Source: Aurantiochytrium sp. KH105 (taxonomy: Eukaryota > Sar > Bigyra > Thraustochytrida > Thraustochytriidae). Taken from it: a stretch of DNA of 41,557 bases. The position numbers and the translations under genes are program-made. This document shows, in pieces, positions 9,188 through 18,129 of the stretch. The notes under the pieces are model-generated. The model saw only the letters and a program-made list of their open reading frames with translations. It was not told the DNA's origin and ran no database searches. The stretch lies in contig BGKB01000293.1 of the NCBI GenBank assembly GCA_003116975.1, positions 1-41,557 on the forward strand, read 5' to 3'. Positions within the stretch are counted from its first letter, which is position 1; every line of letters begins with the position of its first letter.

Positions 9188-9557
9188 CCTGCCTCGACCT
9201 CTCTGCGCGCGCGCGCTCGCGGGCCCTCCCTCCCCGCGCCCCAGGGTCTCGTTGCTGTTGTCGTGTCTGCCCGATCGGCCGCACGATGCTCATTCGCTCG
9301 CCGTGCTGCGCAAGCCAAAGACTCCGTCCGCTAACATGTGTCCCATGTTGTTATGCCGGATACCTAAATACCGGACGCGGTCGCCGTTGGGCGAACTTCG
9401 CTCGGTGCCTCAGACCGCGATAGATCATCGATCGATCGATCGAGGACGAGCTCTCTCTCTGTCTCTCTCTCTCTCTCTTTCGCGCGCGGAGGGAGGGAAC
9501 GGAGCGAGCGAGGCAAGGAGGAGGAGCGCCGCACGCGCAAGGCAGCCCGCCGCCACC
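9188..9557. promoter_or_regulatory. Divergent promoter region, secreted protein / RPN7
   Basis: 370 bp separate the two start codons. It contains an inverted repeat AACATG...CATGTT (about 9334-9350), a near-palindrome around CCGGATACCTAAATACCGG (9357-9375), an ATCG microsatellite (9424-9443) and a CT-rich tract just upstream of the RPN7 start. No protein binding can be assigned from sequence alone. Confidence 0.45.
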
Positions 9558-10847
9558 ATGTTCCGCATGCTGAAAAGAAAGACCAAGAAGCGGCCCGACG
9601 AGGAGGACGCCATGGAGCTCGAAGGCCAAGCCGAGCAGGCGCCCGCCAAGGTTGGCGCCGCCTCGACGACGACGACGGGCGGGCCGCCTGACGAGGACGA
9701 GGGCCAGGACGTAGGCATGGAGGTTGCCGAGCTCAAGTTCATGCTCGAATGCTCAGACAGCTTGGTGCCCAACAAGAGCGATGTAGAATCGGCGCTCATG
9801 GAACGCATTCAGGACCACAACATGGTTGTTTTCTACAAACTTGCCTGCGACCAGGGCCTGCTCAAGCTTGACAGCAGCCTGGTCAAGTCCATGGAAAAAT
9901 CGAACGCTAAAGAACTCGACGCTCTCGAGGACCGCAAGTTTGATGCCGAGGAGAACCACGGTGAGATCGAGGTCATGGAGGCGCAGCTCAAGCTTGCCAA
10001 GTTCCGCTCCCTAACGGGCTCTTTGGAGGAGGCACTCGCTGCCTACGACGAGGTTGCGGGCCTCAAGTCCATGTCAACGGGCCAGCTCATTGACGTTGTC
10101 TTGCGCAAGGTGATTCTGGGTTTCTTCTGGGGCGACTATTCTCTCGCAAAGACCAACCTCGACGAGGCGGAACGTCTCATGGAAAAGGGAGGCGACTGGG
10201 ATCGCCGCAACCGTCTCAAGGTCTACCGAGGACTTTATTCAATGGCCTCGCGCGACTTTAAAAAGGCTGCCGAGGACTTTCTTTCGGCCGTTGCGACCTT
10301 TACTTCCACTGAGCTCTGCACGTACGAGACCTTTATCTTTTACACGGTTGTCACGAGTGTGCTCGCTCTTGGCCGTGTGGAATTCAAAAAGCAAATCATC
10401 GACTCTCCAGAGGTCCTCTCTGTCGTTCGCGAGGTTGACAGTCTTCAAGAGTTCATGAACACCTTGCATGACTGCGACTACCGCGGATTTTTCGTCTCTC
10501 TCGTCAAGCTCAACCAACGCCTCTGTACAGATCGCTACATTGCGCAGCATAAGGACTGGTTTTTCCGCGAGGTTCGCGTCAAGGCCTACCAGCAGTTTCT
10601 CGAGTCGTACAAGAGCGTCACCATCAGCTCGATGGCCAAGTCTTTTGGCGTCTCGGTCGGCTTTCTCGACACTGAGCTTTCCCACTTCATCTCCTCCAAC
10701 CGTCTTAACGCCAAGATCGACAAGGTTGGCGGCGTCATTGAGACCAGTCAGCCCAATGAGACCAACGCGCGCTACCAAAGTGTAATCAAACAGGGCGACG
10801 TGCTGCTCAACCGTGTGCAGCTCCTCTCGCGCGCCATCAACGTCTAA
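9558..10847 (+). CDS. RPN7: 26S proteasome regulatory particle non-ATPase subunit Rpn7 (PSMD6)
   Basis: The 429-residue product is a PCI-domain subunit of the 19S lid, which helps assemble the lid around the deubiquitylase Rpn11. The helical repeat region (about residues 85-290) contains GDYSLAKTNLDEAE and the PCI winged-helix region (about 300-400) contains SVTISSMAKSFGVSV, both characteristic of Rpn7. Human PSMD6 has 389 residues; the surplus is a low-complexity acidic N-terminus (residues 1-55). The start was chosen at the ATG in a perfect GCCGCCACC context; the frame is open further upstream but without a better start. Single exon. Acts in nucleus and cytosol. Confidence 0.95.
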   Translation: MFRMLKRKTKKRPDEEDAMELEGQAEQAPAKVGAASTTTTGGPPDEDEGQDVGMEVAELKFMLECSDSLVPNKSDVESALMERIQDHNMVVFYKLACDQGLLKLDSSLVKSMEKSNAKELDALEDRKFDAEENHGEIEVMEAQLKLAKFRSLTGSLEEALAAYDEVAGLKSMSTGQLIDVVLRKVILGFFWGDYSLAKTNLDEAERLMEKGGDWDRRNRLKVYRGLYSMASRDFKKAAEDFLSAVATFTSTELCTYETFIFYTVVTSVLALGRVEFKKQIIDSPEVLSVVREVDSLQEFMNTLHDCDYRGFFVSLVKLNQRLCTDRYIAQHKDWFFREVRVKAYQQFLESYKSVTISSMAKSFGVSVGFLDTELSHFISSNRLNAKIDKVGGVIETSQPNETNARYQSVIKQGDVLLNRVQLLSRAINV

Positions 10848-11127
10848 CTAACTTCTCTTTCCTTTTCCTTTTGTTTTTTGGCGAATCATTGGCTATTTTT
10901 GGTCTTGACCTTGTTTTTGTGGGGAATTCTGGTCAGTCTTTGATTGTTTCTTGTCCGTGGTGGAAGGGAAGTTGTATAACTTTCTCTTTTTTCCATTGTC
11001 ATCATACGTTTGTTTGCCCCGCTCTGTGTTTTCTTTCTTCTTGGTCTTTTGATAAAACTTTCAAGTTGATTGGCGATGACCAAAGGGGGGAAGAAAAGCA
11101 AGAAAAAAAAAACGTAAAAGGATATTT

Positions 11128-12324
11128 CTAGTAAATACTGTGCGTGGACGAGAAGGCAGAAGCTTGCGATGGATCCGCCGCCTCCGTCGGTGCTTGAAAG
11201 CCGTGGTCACTATCAGCAGGACTGGCAAGCTGCTGGCCGGCACTGTTTGCATCATCATACGGGTGGGTGAGGCCACCATGTTCATCTTCACCGTTGTCGT
11301 GGTCTTGGTCGAGATGACTGGCATCGCCAGCATCGGATAGCACATAAAACTCAACATAAGACTTGACACCATCGCTCTGCTGAATGAGGTGCTGGAGCCC
11401 AAGCGTGCCATGCTTGTTCATGCGAACAAATGTCTTATCTGCAAAAGGGAGCGCTCGGCCTGCGAGCTGGAGCAGCGAGGCGCGGTAGGTCCGGACCATG
11501 TGTTCCTCGCACTTCATGCTGGAAAACGACTCGTCACCCTGCGGAAAATCCACGCTGCAGCTCGCGAGCTGGCCGTCTGCAGAAAGGCGAAAAAATGGTT
11601 TGTTCGGAGACATGAGGACAGCCACCGTTGCAGCGCCCGTCAACTCGCCCAGTTCCGCAAAGGCGTCGCGGAGCTGCGCGGACTTGACCACCATGCGGTT
11701 CACCGTTGCAGCGCTTCGAAAGTCGGCCTGAAAGTCAGCACGCGCGCCGCGTGCCCCCGCGCGCAACGATCTTCGCACCGCGTCGTCACCATCATCGTTG
11801 TCGCCGTCATCGTCATTGTCGTCATTGTTCATGCTCGCATGGTCGTCGTTGTCAATTTCAACGGGCCCATCGGCGCGAAGTTCGTCAAAGAGCGTGCGGA
11901 TCTTGCACTCGGTCACCACACGTCCCTCGACCAAGTGTAGATTAAAGCATTCCTCGTCGTCATGGTACGAGAGTTTGAGCATGGTGTCCGTGAGTTCCTT
12001 GCCAAGGATCCCCAAACACTGCAGCAGAACCGTCAGGTTTACGCGAAATCGCAATGAACCATTGCCGCACAAATCCCAGACTTCGAATAACTTGCTGCTC
12101 AGGTTTGCCAGGCCCTGTGCTGCCAGCGACTTGTCCGTCACCACGAACTGCAGGCCCTGTGCGTCCAGTTCGCACGTTGCGTGCTGATCCTTCTTTCCAT
12201 TCGAAATGCCTCGAAGGGTCGTGTACAGCACCTGCGCGCTCCCCAGCGTCGCACGGAACGCGGGTGCGCTACGCACCGTCTGCTCACTCTGCTGCGTGTT
12301 GCCGCTGCTGCGCTGCTGCGCCAT
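11128..12324 (-). CDS. RAD1: Rad1 checkpoint clamp subunit (9-1-1 complex)
   Basis: The 398-residue protein matches the Rad1/Rec1/Rad17 family, the PCNA-like subunit that with Rad9 and Hus1 encircles DNA at damage and activates ATR signalling in the nucleus. Family landmarks are FRVNLTVLLQCLGI (about residues 91-104), VVTECKIRT (133-141), and MSPNKPFFRLSADG with the following SCSVDFP. Human RAD1 has 282 residues. The extra length is an acidic insert of Asn/Asp (about residues 155-180) between the two clamp lobes and a low-complexity C-terminal tail. Single exon, convergent with RPN7 with only 280 bp between stop codons. Confidence 0.92.
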   Translation of the reverse strand: MAQQRSSGNTQQSEQTVRSAPAFRATLGSAQVLYTTLRGISNGKKDQHATCELDAQGLQFVVTDKSLAAQGLANLSSKLFEVWDLCGNGSLRFRVNLTVLLQCLGILGKELTDTMLKLSYHDDEECFNLHLVEGRVVTECKIRTLFDELRADGPVEIDNDDHASMNNDDNDDDGDNDDGDDAVRRSLRAGARGARADFQADFRSAATVNRMVVKSAQLRDAFAELGELTGAATVAVLMSPNKPFFRLSADGQLASCSVDFPQGDESFSSMKCEEHMVRTYRASLLQLAGRALPFADKTFVRMNKHGTLGLQHLIQQSDGVKSYVEFYVLSDAGDASHLDQDHDNGEDEHGGLTHPYDDANSAGQQLASPADSDHGFQAPTEAADPSQASAFSSTHSIY

Positions 12325-12678
12325 CCTCTGTGATTCGAGCGCGCCGCAGCGCCGCGCTCCGATCGCTGGGTTCCGTGGTCTGTTTGTCAGCGGCGTAAGC
12401 AGGTGGTGGTTAGCCCTTGTTATTTATACTTTCTCCGCTTTTTTCTCCTTTTTTGTTTTCATCCTTTTCCATTTTTTATTTTGTAATTGCACGCAAGATG
12501 TAGGCCTAAAAAGGCCAACAAAACAAAACAAAAAGCGATAAACATGATCAAAGCTCCGCGAAATTATAGTAAAGACGAGGGCAACATTTGCTTGCAAATC
12601 TATCCATCCATCCATCCATCCATGCACTCATCCGTCTCCCAAGCAACATTGGTAAAGATGGGATGATTGCATGTCCTC
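12325..12678. other. RAD1 5' flank / GDH 3' flank, with ATCC microsatellite
   Basis: About 350 bp between two minus-strand genes. It includes T- and A-rich tracts (12430-12480) and an ATCC repeat at 12599-12623. No gene seen. Confidence 0.5.
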
Positions 12679-14361
12679 TCATGCCAAAAGCAAGCCAGCA
12701 TGCTTCATACTCTCGTGGATCTTGGCAATGCTGTTCACATAGGCCGCCTGGCGAAGCGAGCAGTTGAGCCGCTTCGAGGTTTCAATGGTGTCCTGCGCAG
12801 CGACAATCATGCTGTCGGCAAGGCCGGAAAATACAATATCGCGCTCCGAGGGGCCTTGCAAAACACGATGACGCTTCTCTGCGTCCACCGAGCCGCCAAT
12901 GTCTTCCCAGGCCTCAAGCATGACAAGTTTGCTTCGCTCTTCCCACTTCTTCGTGAGACGGCCAAAACGCACATTCGAAAGCGACTTGAGCCACTCAAAG
13001 TATGACACCGTCAAGCCGCCCGCGCTTGCCACCACGTCCGGGATGATGACAGCAGCGCCGTCGGCCCGCCGCTCCAGGATCTCCTCCGCATACGGGGTCA
13101 CTGGCCCGTTAGCCGCCTCCACAATGATACGCGCCTTGATGCGTGAAGCGTTCTGGACATGAATCTGCTGCTGAAAGGCCGCGAGCACTAAAACATCGCA
13201 AGCCTCCTCCAAAAGCTTGCTCACGTCGGAGCCGCGGTACACGGCGTCAAGGTCATCGTCGGCAAAGGCGCCGTCCACGCTTCCGTGGGCGTCCTTGTGC
13301 TGCTTAAGCGCCTCAGGATCGATGCCACCCCATCGCAAAATGCCGCACTTGCGGTCGCTCACACCCACAATCCTCCCGCCGGCGCGACTAATGTACAGCG
13401 CTGCATGATAGCCCACCTTTCCGAACCCTTGCAAGATGAAGCTGCGCCCCACGAGATTTGTGCCGACGCTGTCGCCCAGACCTGCCTGCTCCATGATGCT
13501 CTTGTCGCTCATGAATTCTCGTACAGAATAGTACACGCCCAGTCCGGTCGCCTCAGTGCGGCCCTCGATGCCTCCCATGCTCAAAGGCTTGCCCGTGACC
13601 ACGCCATTGGCGTGGATGTCTGTTCCGGCAAAGAGCTTGACGTACGTGTCGGCCATCCAGCTCATCTCCCGAGATCCCGTGCCAAGATCAGGACCAGGGA
13701 CGTCACGCCCAGGGCCGATAAAGGACTTTTTCGCCAACTCTGTCGTGAATCTACGCACAATGCGCTCCAGTTCCTTTTCCGTGTAGTCGCTCGGGTTGAT
13801 GCGGATACCGCCTTTGCCACCGCCAAAGGGCACGTCCACGACGGCGCATTTTAGCGTCATGAGCGAGGCCATCGCCTCGACCTCTTGCAAGTCCACGCTC
13901 GATGAGAAACGCATACCGCCCTTTACGGGAAGCCGGTGTCGGCTATGATGCGCGCGGTACCCCTGAATCACCACAATCGTGCCGTCTTTGCGCTTGAACG
14001 GAAAGGTCACGCGCAGGGCCGCGTCGCAGCCTTTGATGAGCTCTAGCTCGCCCTCATCCAAATCCAGAAGATCGCTGGCGCGATCGTAAAACTCCTTGAT
14101 CTGCTCCAGCAGCCGTGGTTCCTCCTTGGGGATCCCCGTGCTCATGCTGGCGGTCCGAAACGGCGTCCCAGTGCGGGTCCACCCTGCCTGCTGCCGCACC
14201 TGGCAATTCCTGTCCTCGTTATTTCCCACGCTCGCTCTCGCCAGGCACGACTCCAGGCGGAGACCCGCGCTCGATAGTCCTCGGATCCACCGCGCACGGC
14301 CCGCCGCGCGAGGCGGCGCCCCGCGCGCGCCGTTCGCGACGGCCAGCCTCGCCGCCATCAT
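12679..14361 (-). CDS. GDH: Mitochondrial glutamate dehydrogenase, animal/hexameric type
   Basis: The enzyme interconverts glutamate with 2-oxoglutarate and ammonium using NAD(P). The first about 70 residues are rich in Arg and Ala and lack acidic residues early on, as in a mitochondrial presequence. The Glu/Leu/Phe/Val dehydrogenase dimerisation domain follows, with KGGMRFS at 147-153 and the catalytic lysine in VPFGGGKGG (K183). The Rossmann domain carries LQGFGKVGYHAA, and IVEAANGPVTPYA and IPDVVASAGG lie toward the C-terminus. Length (560 with presequence) fits the hexameric class and is far below the large fungal/protist NAD-GDH. Coenzyme preference cannot be read with confidence. Single exon; two adjacent ATGs start the frame. 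Confidence 0.95.
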   Translation of the reverse strand: MMAARLAVANGARGAPPRAAGRARWIRGLSSAGLRLESCLARASVGNNEDRNCQVRQQAGWTRTGTPFRTASMSTGIPKEEPRLLEQIKEFYDRASDLLDLDEGELELIKGCDAALRVTFPFKRKDGTIVVIQGYRAHHSRHRLPVKGGMRFSSSVDLQEVEAMASLMTLKCAVVDVPFGGGKGGIRINPSDYTEKELERIVRRFTTELAKKSFIGPGRDVPGPDLGTGSREMSWMADTYVKLFAGTDIHANGVVTGKPLSMGGIEGRTEATGLGVYYSVREFMSDKSIMEQAGLGDSVGTNLVGRSFILQGFGKVGYHAALYISRAGGRIVGVSDRKCGILRWGGIDPEALKQHKDAHGSVDGAFADDDLDAVYRGSDVSKLLEEACDVLVLAAFQQQIHVQNASRIKARIIVEAANGPVTPYAEEILERRADGAAVIIPDVVASAGGLTVSYFEWLKSLSNVRFGRLTKKWEERSKLVMLEAWEDIGGSVDAEKRHRVLQGPSERDIVFSGLADSMIVAAQDTIETSKRLNCSLRQAAYVNSIAKIHESMKHAGLLLA

Positions 14362-15059
14362 CTTGCCACGCGTCGCCCCAGCAGCCGGACCCGCGACGCG
14401 TCCAGCGCGGCCTCCGGTTTCCGCTCTGCGCGCCTCTGCTCGCGAGCGGATCTGCGCGCGAGCGCCTCTGCTCGCGAGCGCCGCGCCACGCCGCGCCGCG
14501 CCGCGCTGCTTCTGGCTTCGCGCTGCCGCGGATCGTGCTGTCTGTCGCTCCTCCGAGTCCTCATCATGTCATCGTCCCTGCCTGTGTACAAGTCCGGCAG
14601 CCCGGCCCGCACACTCGTTTTCTCCGCGCCTGCAAGTCGCCTATCCGCGCCCGCTCCACTCGCGGTATACGGACCAAATGCGGAACGGATACGGAACTTG
14701 AAACGGGCTCGGGAGAAGAACGGAACAGAACGAGACGCGGGGCCTGCGTCCCCGACAGGCAGACTACTTGTTCAAAGTGGGTGAAACACGGGGACAAGTG
14801 CACAAGGGCGGAGAGTTTGATTGATTGACCGAGGCGGCGGCGTATTGCTATACAAGACAAGTAAGGTGAGATCAGTTCGAAAAGCTGCCAAAGCAATCCA
14901 GGTATACTTACTAAACGCGCCACGAGCGACGCCACGAGCTACGCGCGCGCGAGAAAGACACGCCGAGGGACGCGAGAGCTCGAGACGCGGTGGGCCAGTC
15001 CGCTTTGTTTGCTGCAGCGAGGCTATTCCGCAAAGAGGAGAGCGGCGGCGACGACGGAG
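14362..15059. promoter_or_regulatory. Divergent intergenic region between GDH and the 15060 gene
   Basis: About 700 bp, GC-rich in the GDH-proximal half with repeated CGCGCCGCGC-type tracts near 14485-14510, then more mixed. Open frames here are shadow ORFs. It should hold both promoters; no element can be named. Confidence 0.4.
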
Positions 15060-15542
15060 ATGTTGACCACCATGCAGCGCGGCCTCTGGGGAAAAGTCTG
15101 CGCGGCGTCCGCGACGCGTGGCGCGAGACCTCTTTCCAGCCGCGTTACGCGGACAAAAGGAGACGTTGTGGCTGCGGGGCTGTGGTCGAATCCGCACGCA
15201 GCTGCCAGCGCGGCGGCTGCTGCGACGGCCCCGACTTCATCCACGAGTTTGACAGATCCTAGGCTGTCGACGGCGATCCATACCACGCACACGTGCTTTA
15301 CGGGCCATGTACGGTCTCGCGGCGAGGTCACTCATATTTACGAGCCAGAGACGCTCAGCATGCCTTCTTCGGCGGCCTACATTAGCTACCCGAGTACCTA
15401 CATCGAGGTGCGGACGCGTGACATCGGTCGAAAGGAAGACATTTCCGTCCTCGTCACCGAGACGGGCTCCAGTCTTTCGTGCAGTCAGATTTGGGTGAAA
15501 AAAGGAAGTCTTGTGCACCGCGTCGAGCCATTTCGCGCCTGA
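15060..15542 (+). CDS. Unrecognised protein, probable mitochondrial targeting
   Basis: This frame encodes 160 residues from the ATG at 15060 (an in-frame ATG at 15072 in a GACCACC context is equally possible). The N-terminus has Arg, Ser and Ala but no acidic residues (QRGLWGKVCAAS), consistent with a mitochondrial presequence. A Thr/Ala-rich low-complexity stretch follows, then a compact C-terminal part with IYEPETLSMPSSAAYISYPS and SLVHRVEPFRA. I do not recognise a family. The C-terminal half looks like genuine coding sequence by composition, but no membrane segment or catalytic motif is visible. It is divergent from GDH. Confidence 0.55.
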   Translation: MLTTMQRGLWGKVCAASATRGARPLSSRVTRTKGDVVAAGLWSNPHAAASAAAAATAPTSSTSLTDPRLSTAIHTTHTCFTGHVRSRGEVTHIYEPETLSMPSSAAYISYPSTYIEVRTRDIGRKEDISVLVTETGSSLSCSQIWVKKGSLVHRVEPFRA

Positions 15543-16701
15543 CTACGAGTCCTATTATGAACCCGACTCGAGCTGCTTTTATTTTTCCCTTCCTCTTTTT
15601 TTAAAGTCCGCCTGCACTCCTCCACGTATATGCCACAAGAACGACGACGTACGCGTGCGCCACAACCGTCCGTTCTCATCGATGCATGATTCGCCCAGCT
15701 GGACCAATGGTTGTTCTGATAAATTACAATCATCATTTCTTTGTCTCTTTTATCTCACGCTCCATTTCATTGTGGAAAGCCATGTGCCCAAGCGAAGAGG
15801 TCCATCGAACATTTTGGTTTTTATCTTTTCTCCAAACAAAAGCTTGTGCTCCGCCACAGGTCGACTGCGACTGCGTGCAGTGGCAGCAGACAGCCCACCA
15901 CGAACAAGTGGTCCCGAATTTTAACGACCCGCAGTGCGCCGACCACGCGACGAGCAAACGCTTTGTTGTCTTCGCAGATTCTTGTACGACTTGGCCGTCA
16001 CGACCCCGCAGCACCTCCTCATTCCATTGTCGTCTTCATGATGCCCTTTCCGGACCGCCCACCCCTGGTCGATTGTAAGGCTAGGTTAGGTAATGTGCAG
16101 CAGCGGGTGTTCCACAAGAGCCGGTGATGAGGCGCAATTACCTACACCGCACCACCCACCGAGAAACTCTCAACTGGCTGGTTGGCATCATTCATTCATT
16201 GTCAGATTTATTTAGGCGATTGACGTCTGTCAATGAATCAACGAATCATTCACCATGGTCAATGAATCACTGATTCATCGACGAGCCTCTGCGCATCGAC
16301 CCAGCCAGATTGCCCTCAGGCAAACCAGAATCATCGCCCTCGAATACACGCTTGCCCGCACGGCGCGCGAGCCCACTCCACTCCCCGCGCTTGCTTGTAT
16401 CGCTACGGGCGTCACCCCGACCGCGCGCGAGCAAGTGCAAGTTGGAGGAGAGGGGCGAGCGAGAGAGAGAGGAGACACAGAGCGAAAGCGATCGGATCGT
16501 TCGCAAGATCGCTAGCACCAGCAGGAACAGAGTCCTTCCCAGCCCGCGACCGTCCGCCAAACGGCAGCAAACGGACGAGAAGGGGGACAGCGCGCAGGAC
16601 CGAGACGAGCTCGGCGTGGCACGTTCGCACGCACACAAGCGCGCACGCGCGAACGCGACTACCTAAAGAAGCACGTGAGTAAGCTTCAAGGCGACAGCAC
16701 C
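15543..16701. other. Intergenic region with a cluster of short palindromes
   Basis: About 1.16 kb between two plus-strand genes; no convincing gene. The first part is T-rich 3' UTR-like sequence. 16219-16277 carries the perfect inverted repeats ATTGAC/GTCAAT and TGAATCA/TGATTCA. 16440-16660 is purine-rich and then GC-rich up to the next start codon. A GTGAGT at 16675 looks like a splice donor but has no usable acceptor before the ATG. Confidence 0.5.
16219..16277. repeat. Two adjacent perfect inverted repeats
   Basis: ATTGAC (16219-16224) faces GTCAAT (16229-16234) over a 4-base spacer. TGAATCA (16263-16269) faces TGATTCA (16271-16277) over one base. The intervening bases repeat related GAATCA words. 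Confidence 0.7.
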
Positions 16702-17508
16702 ATGAACCTCGCCACGACAATGTACAGGCTCATCGTGCGTGATCTCCGGCACAGCGGGACCGGGGGCTGGGCGAAGCTTACGCCCGTGCTCATCCCGGAC
16801 CCGATTGCAGAGGATCACTTTGGCACGGGCCGTATGCTCTTTCGCACGCCAACGCTGCAGGACAGGGTCGAGCTCTGGCAGGACAAGATGGCCCTCGATC
16901 ATGACATTGTCGCGGAATGGGCAAATGATCTCACATCCAAGAATGACGACCCGCCCGTCAACTACCACGACCTCGTCAATCTCGCGCACATGCACTTCAA
17001 AAACATTGATGCAGGCCTCGAGGTTATGGAGCGCTCCACGCGGGTGTTGCAGTCCTTGCCATCCTTTTGGCGCATGGCTCGCGCGTCCCAGGTCCACACC
17101 ACCGAGGAGGGCATCCGCCTCGAGTTGACAGCAACAAATACCTCCAACATTCCAGGCTCTTCCTGGTTCCTTTACCGCGTCCGGCTTTGCAACATTGGCC
17201 CGAATCCCATGACAACATACAGGATTCTGGGTCGCCATTGGATTTTCCGGAACGAGGAGGGCGAAATCGAGGCAGAGGTTGAGCGCTTCGCCGATGGCGT
17301 CGTTGGTCTCAAACCTGAACTCATCAACATGGCTAACGATAGTGGACAGGTCTTTGAATATGTTAGTGGTGCCGAACTCACCACGAGAAGTGGGTCTTTG
17401 GAAGGCGCTCTTCTTGCGGAGAATGTCGACACCGGCAAAACCTTTGAGATACCCATCAAGCACATGCCACTTCTTTCCTCAACTCCGGCGGTGGCGCAAG
17501 AGGCATAA
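16702..17508 (+). CDS. ApaG-domain protein with LYR-like N-terminus
   Basis: The 268-residue product ends in an ApaG/DUF525 domain (about residues 136-258). Its diagnostic strand-loop pattern is visible: YRVRLCNIGPNP, GRHWIFRNEEGEIE, VVGLKPEL, FEYVSGAELTTRSGSLEGA and a final FEIPI. In eukaryotes this immunoglobulin-like fold occurs in POLDIP2 and FBXO3, usually for protein contacts. The N-terminus begins MYRLIVRDLR (residues 7-16), which resembles the LYR motif of small mitochondrial Fe-S/OXPHOS assembly factors (inference, weak). The start is the ATG at 16702 in a GACAGCACC context. The open frame reaches back to a GTG at 16675 only. The exact role is unknown. Confidence 0.85.
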   Translation: MNLATTMYRLIVRDLRHSGTGGWAKLTPVLIPDPIAEDHFGTGRMLFRTPTLQDRVELWQDKMALDHDIVAEWANDLTSKNDDPPVNYHDLVNLAHMHFKNIDAGLEVMERSTRVLQSLPSFWRMARASQVHTTEEGIRLELTATNTSNIPGSSWFLYRVRLCNIGPNPMTTYRILGRHWIFRNEEGEIEAEVERFADGVVGLKPELINMANDSGQVFEYVSGAELTTRSGSLEGALLAENVDTGKTFEIPIKHMPLLSSTPAVAQEA

Positions 17509-18129
17509 TTATCTTTGTCTTATCTTGCCTTGTCTACTTCTGCAAAAAAGAAAAGAAAAGAAAGAAAAGGAGGACATCGCCCGAAGCTTCTTTCTCCTTT
17601 TTTTCGGCTGGGCGTTTGGCCGTTCCCAGAAACAACTTTGGCATTCTCTTTCTTTGGACAAGAGAAAGCGTGTTCGATGCGAGTCATCGCAGCAGCATTT
17701 TTGTACCCCTTTTCTCTAGAGCTAAAAGCAGAAATTATCGTGTCGAGTAAGAAGACTTTTCACAAATAAAAGAACAAAACAACGACGAACACAACGGGCG
17801 TCGGAGGAGAAGGTTTTGTGATAACGAAAGGAACCTTTGCTCGACAACGCGTAGAATCGCTTGTCAAGTACCTTCGTGATTCTCCCAAGAAACCCAAAAG
17901 AATTGACCGCGACCTCGAGGATGCAACAATCAAAGCAGACGACGGCGACCTCATTGCTCGAGCCAGACTTCCGGAACTCGAGAGAGAGAGAGAGCTCGCA
18001 GAGATTGACAGTGTCGACGCCTCCTGGTCGTCCATGTAATGAAAGCCTTGTTATTGTGTGTCCCCAAGGGGGTATCAAGATGAATCAGGTGATCATGTAC
18101 GTTTTGATGATTTGTTATTATTGTTCACA
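17509..18129. other. Convergent 3' region, ApaG gene / SET gene
   Basis: This region holds both 3' UTRs. It starts with an AAAAGA-rich tract (17545-17575). The only notable open frame is the small one at 17818-18039, listed separately. Confidence 0.5.
17818..18039 (+). CDS. Possible small ORF or terminal exon (uncertain)
   Basis: The frame is open from 17770 to the TAA at 18037-18039. It encodes a charged tail that looks coding (LVKYLRDSPKKPKRIDRDLE, then acidic and Leu/Glu-rich). No in-frame ATG precedes it after the TAA at 17767, so it would need an upstream exon or a non-ATG start (GTG at 17818). A GTAAGA at about 17749 could be a splice donor. I recognise no family. Confidence 0.25.
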   Translation: MITKGTFARQRVESLVKYLRDSPKKPKRIDRDLEDATIKADDGDLIARARLPELERERELAEIDSVDASWSSM

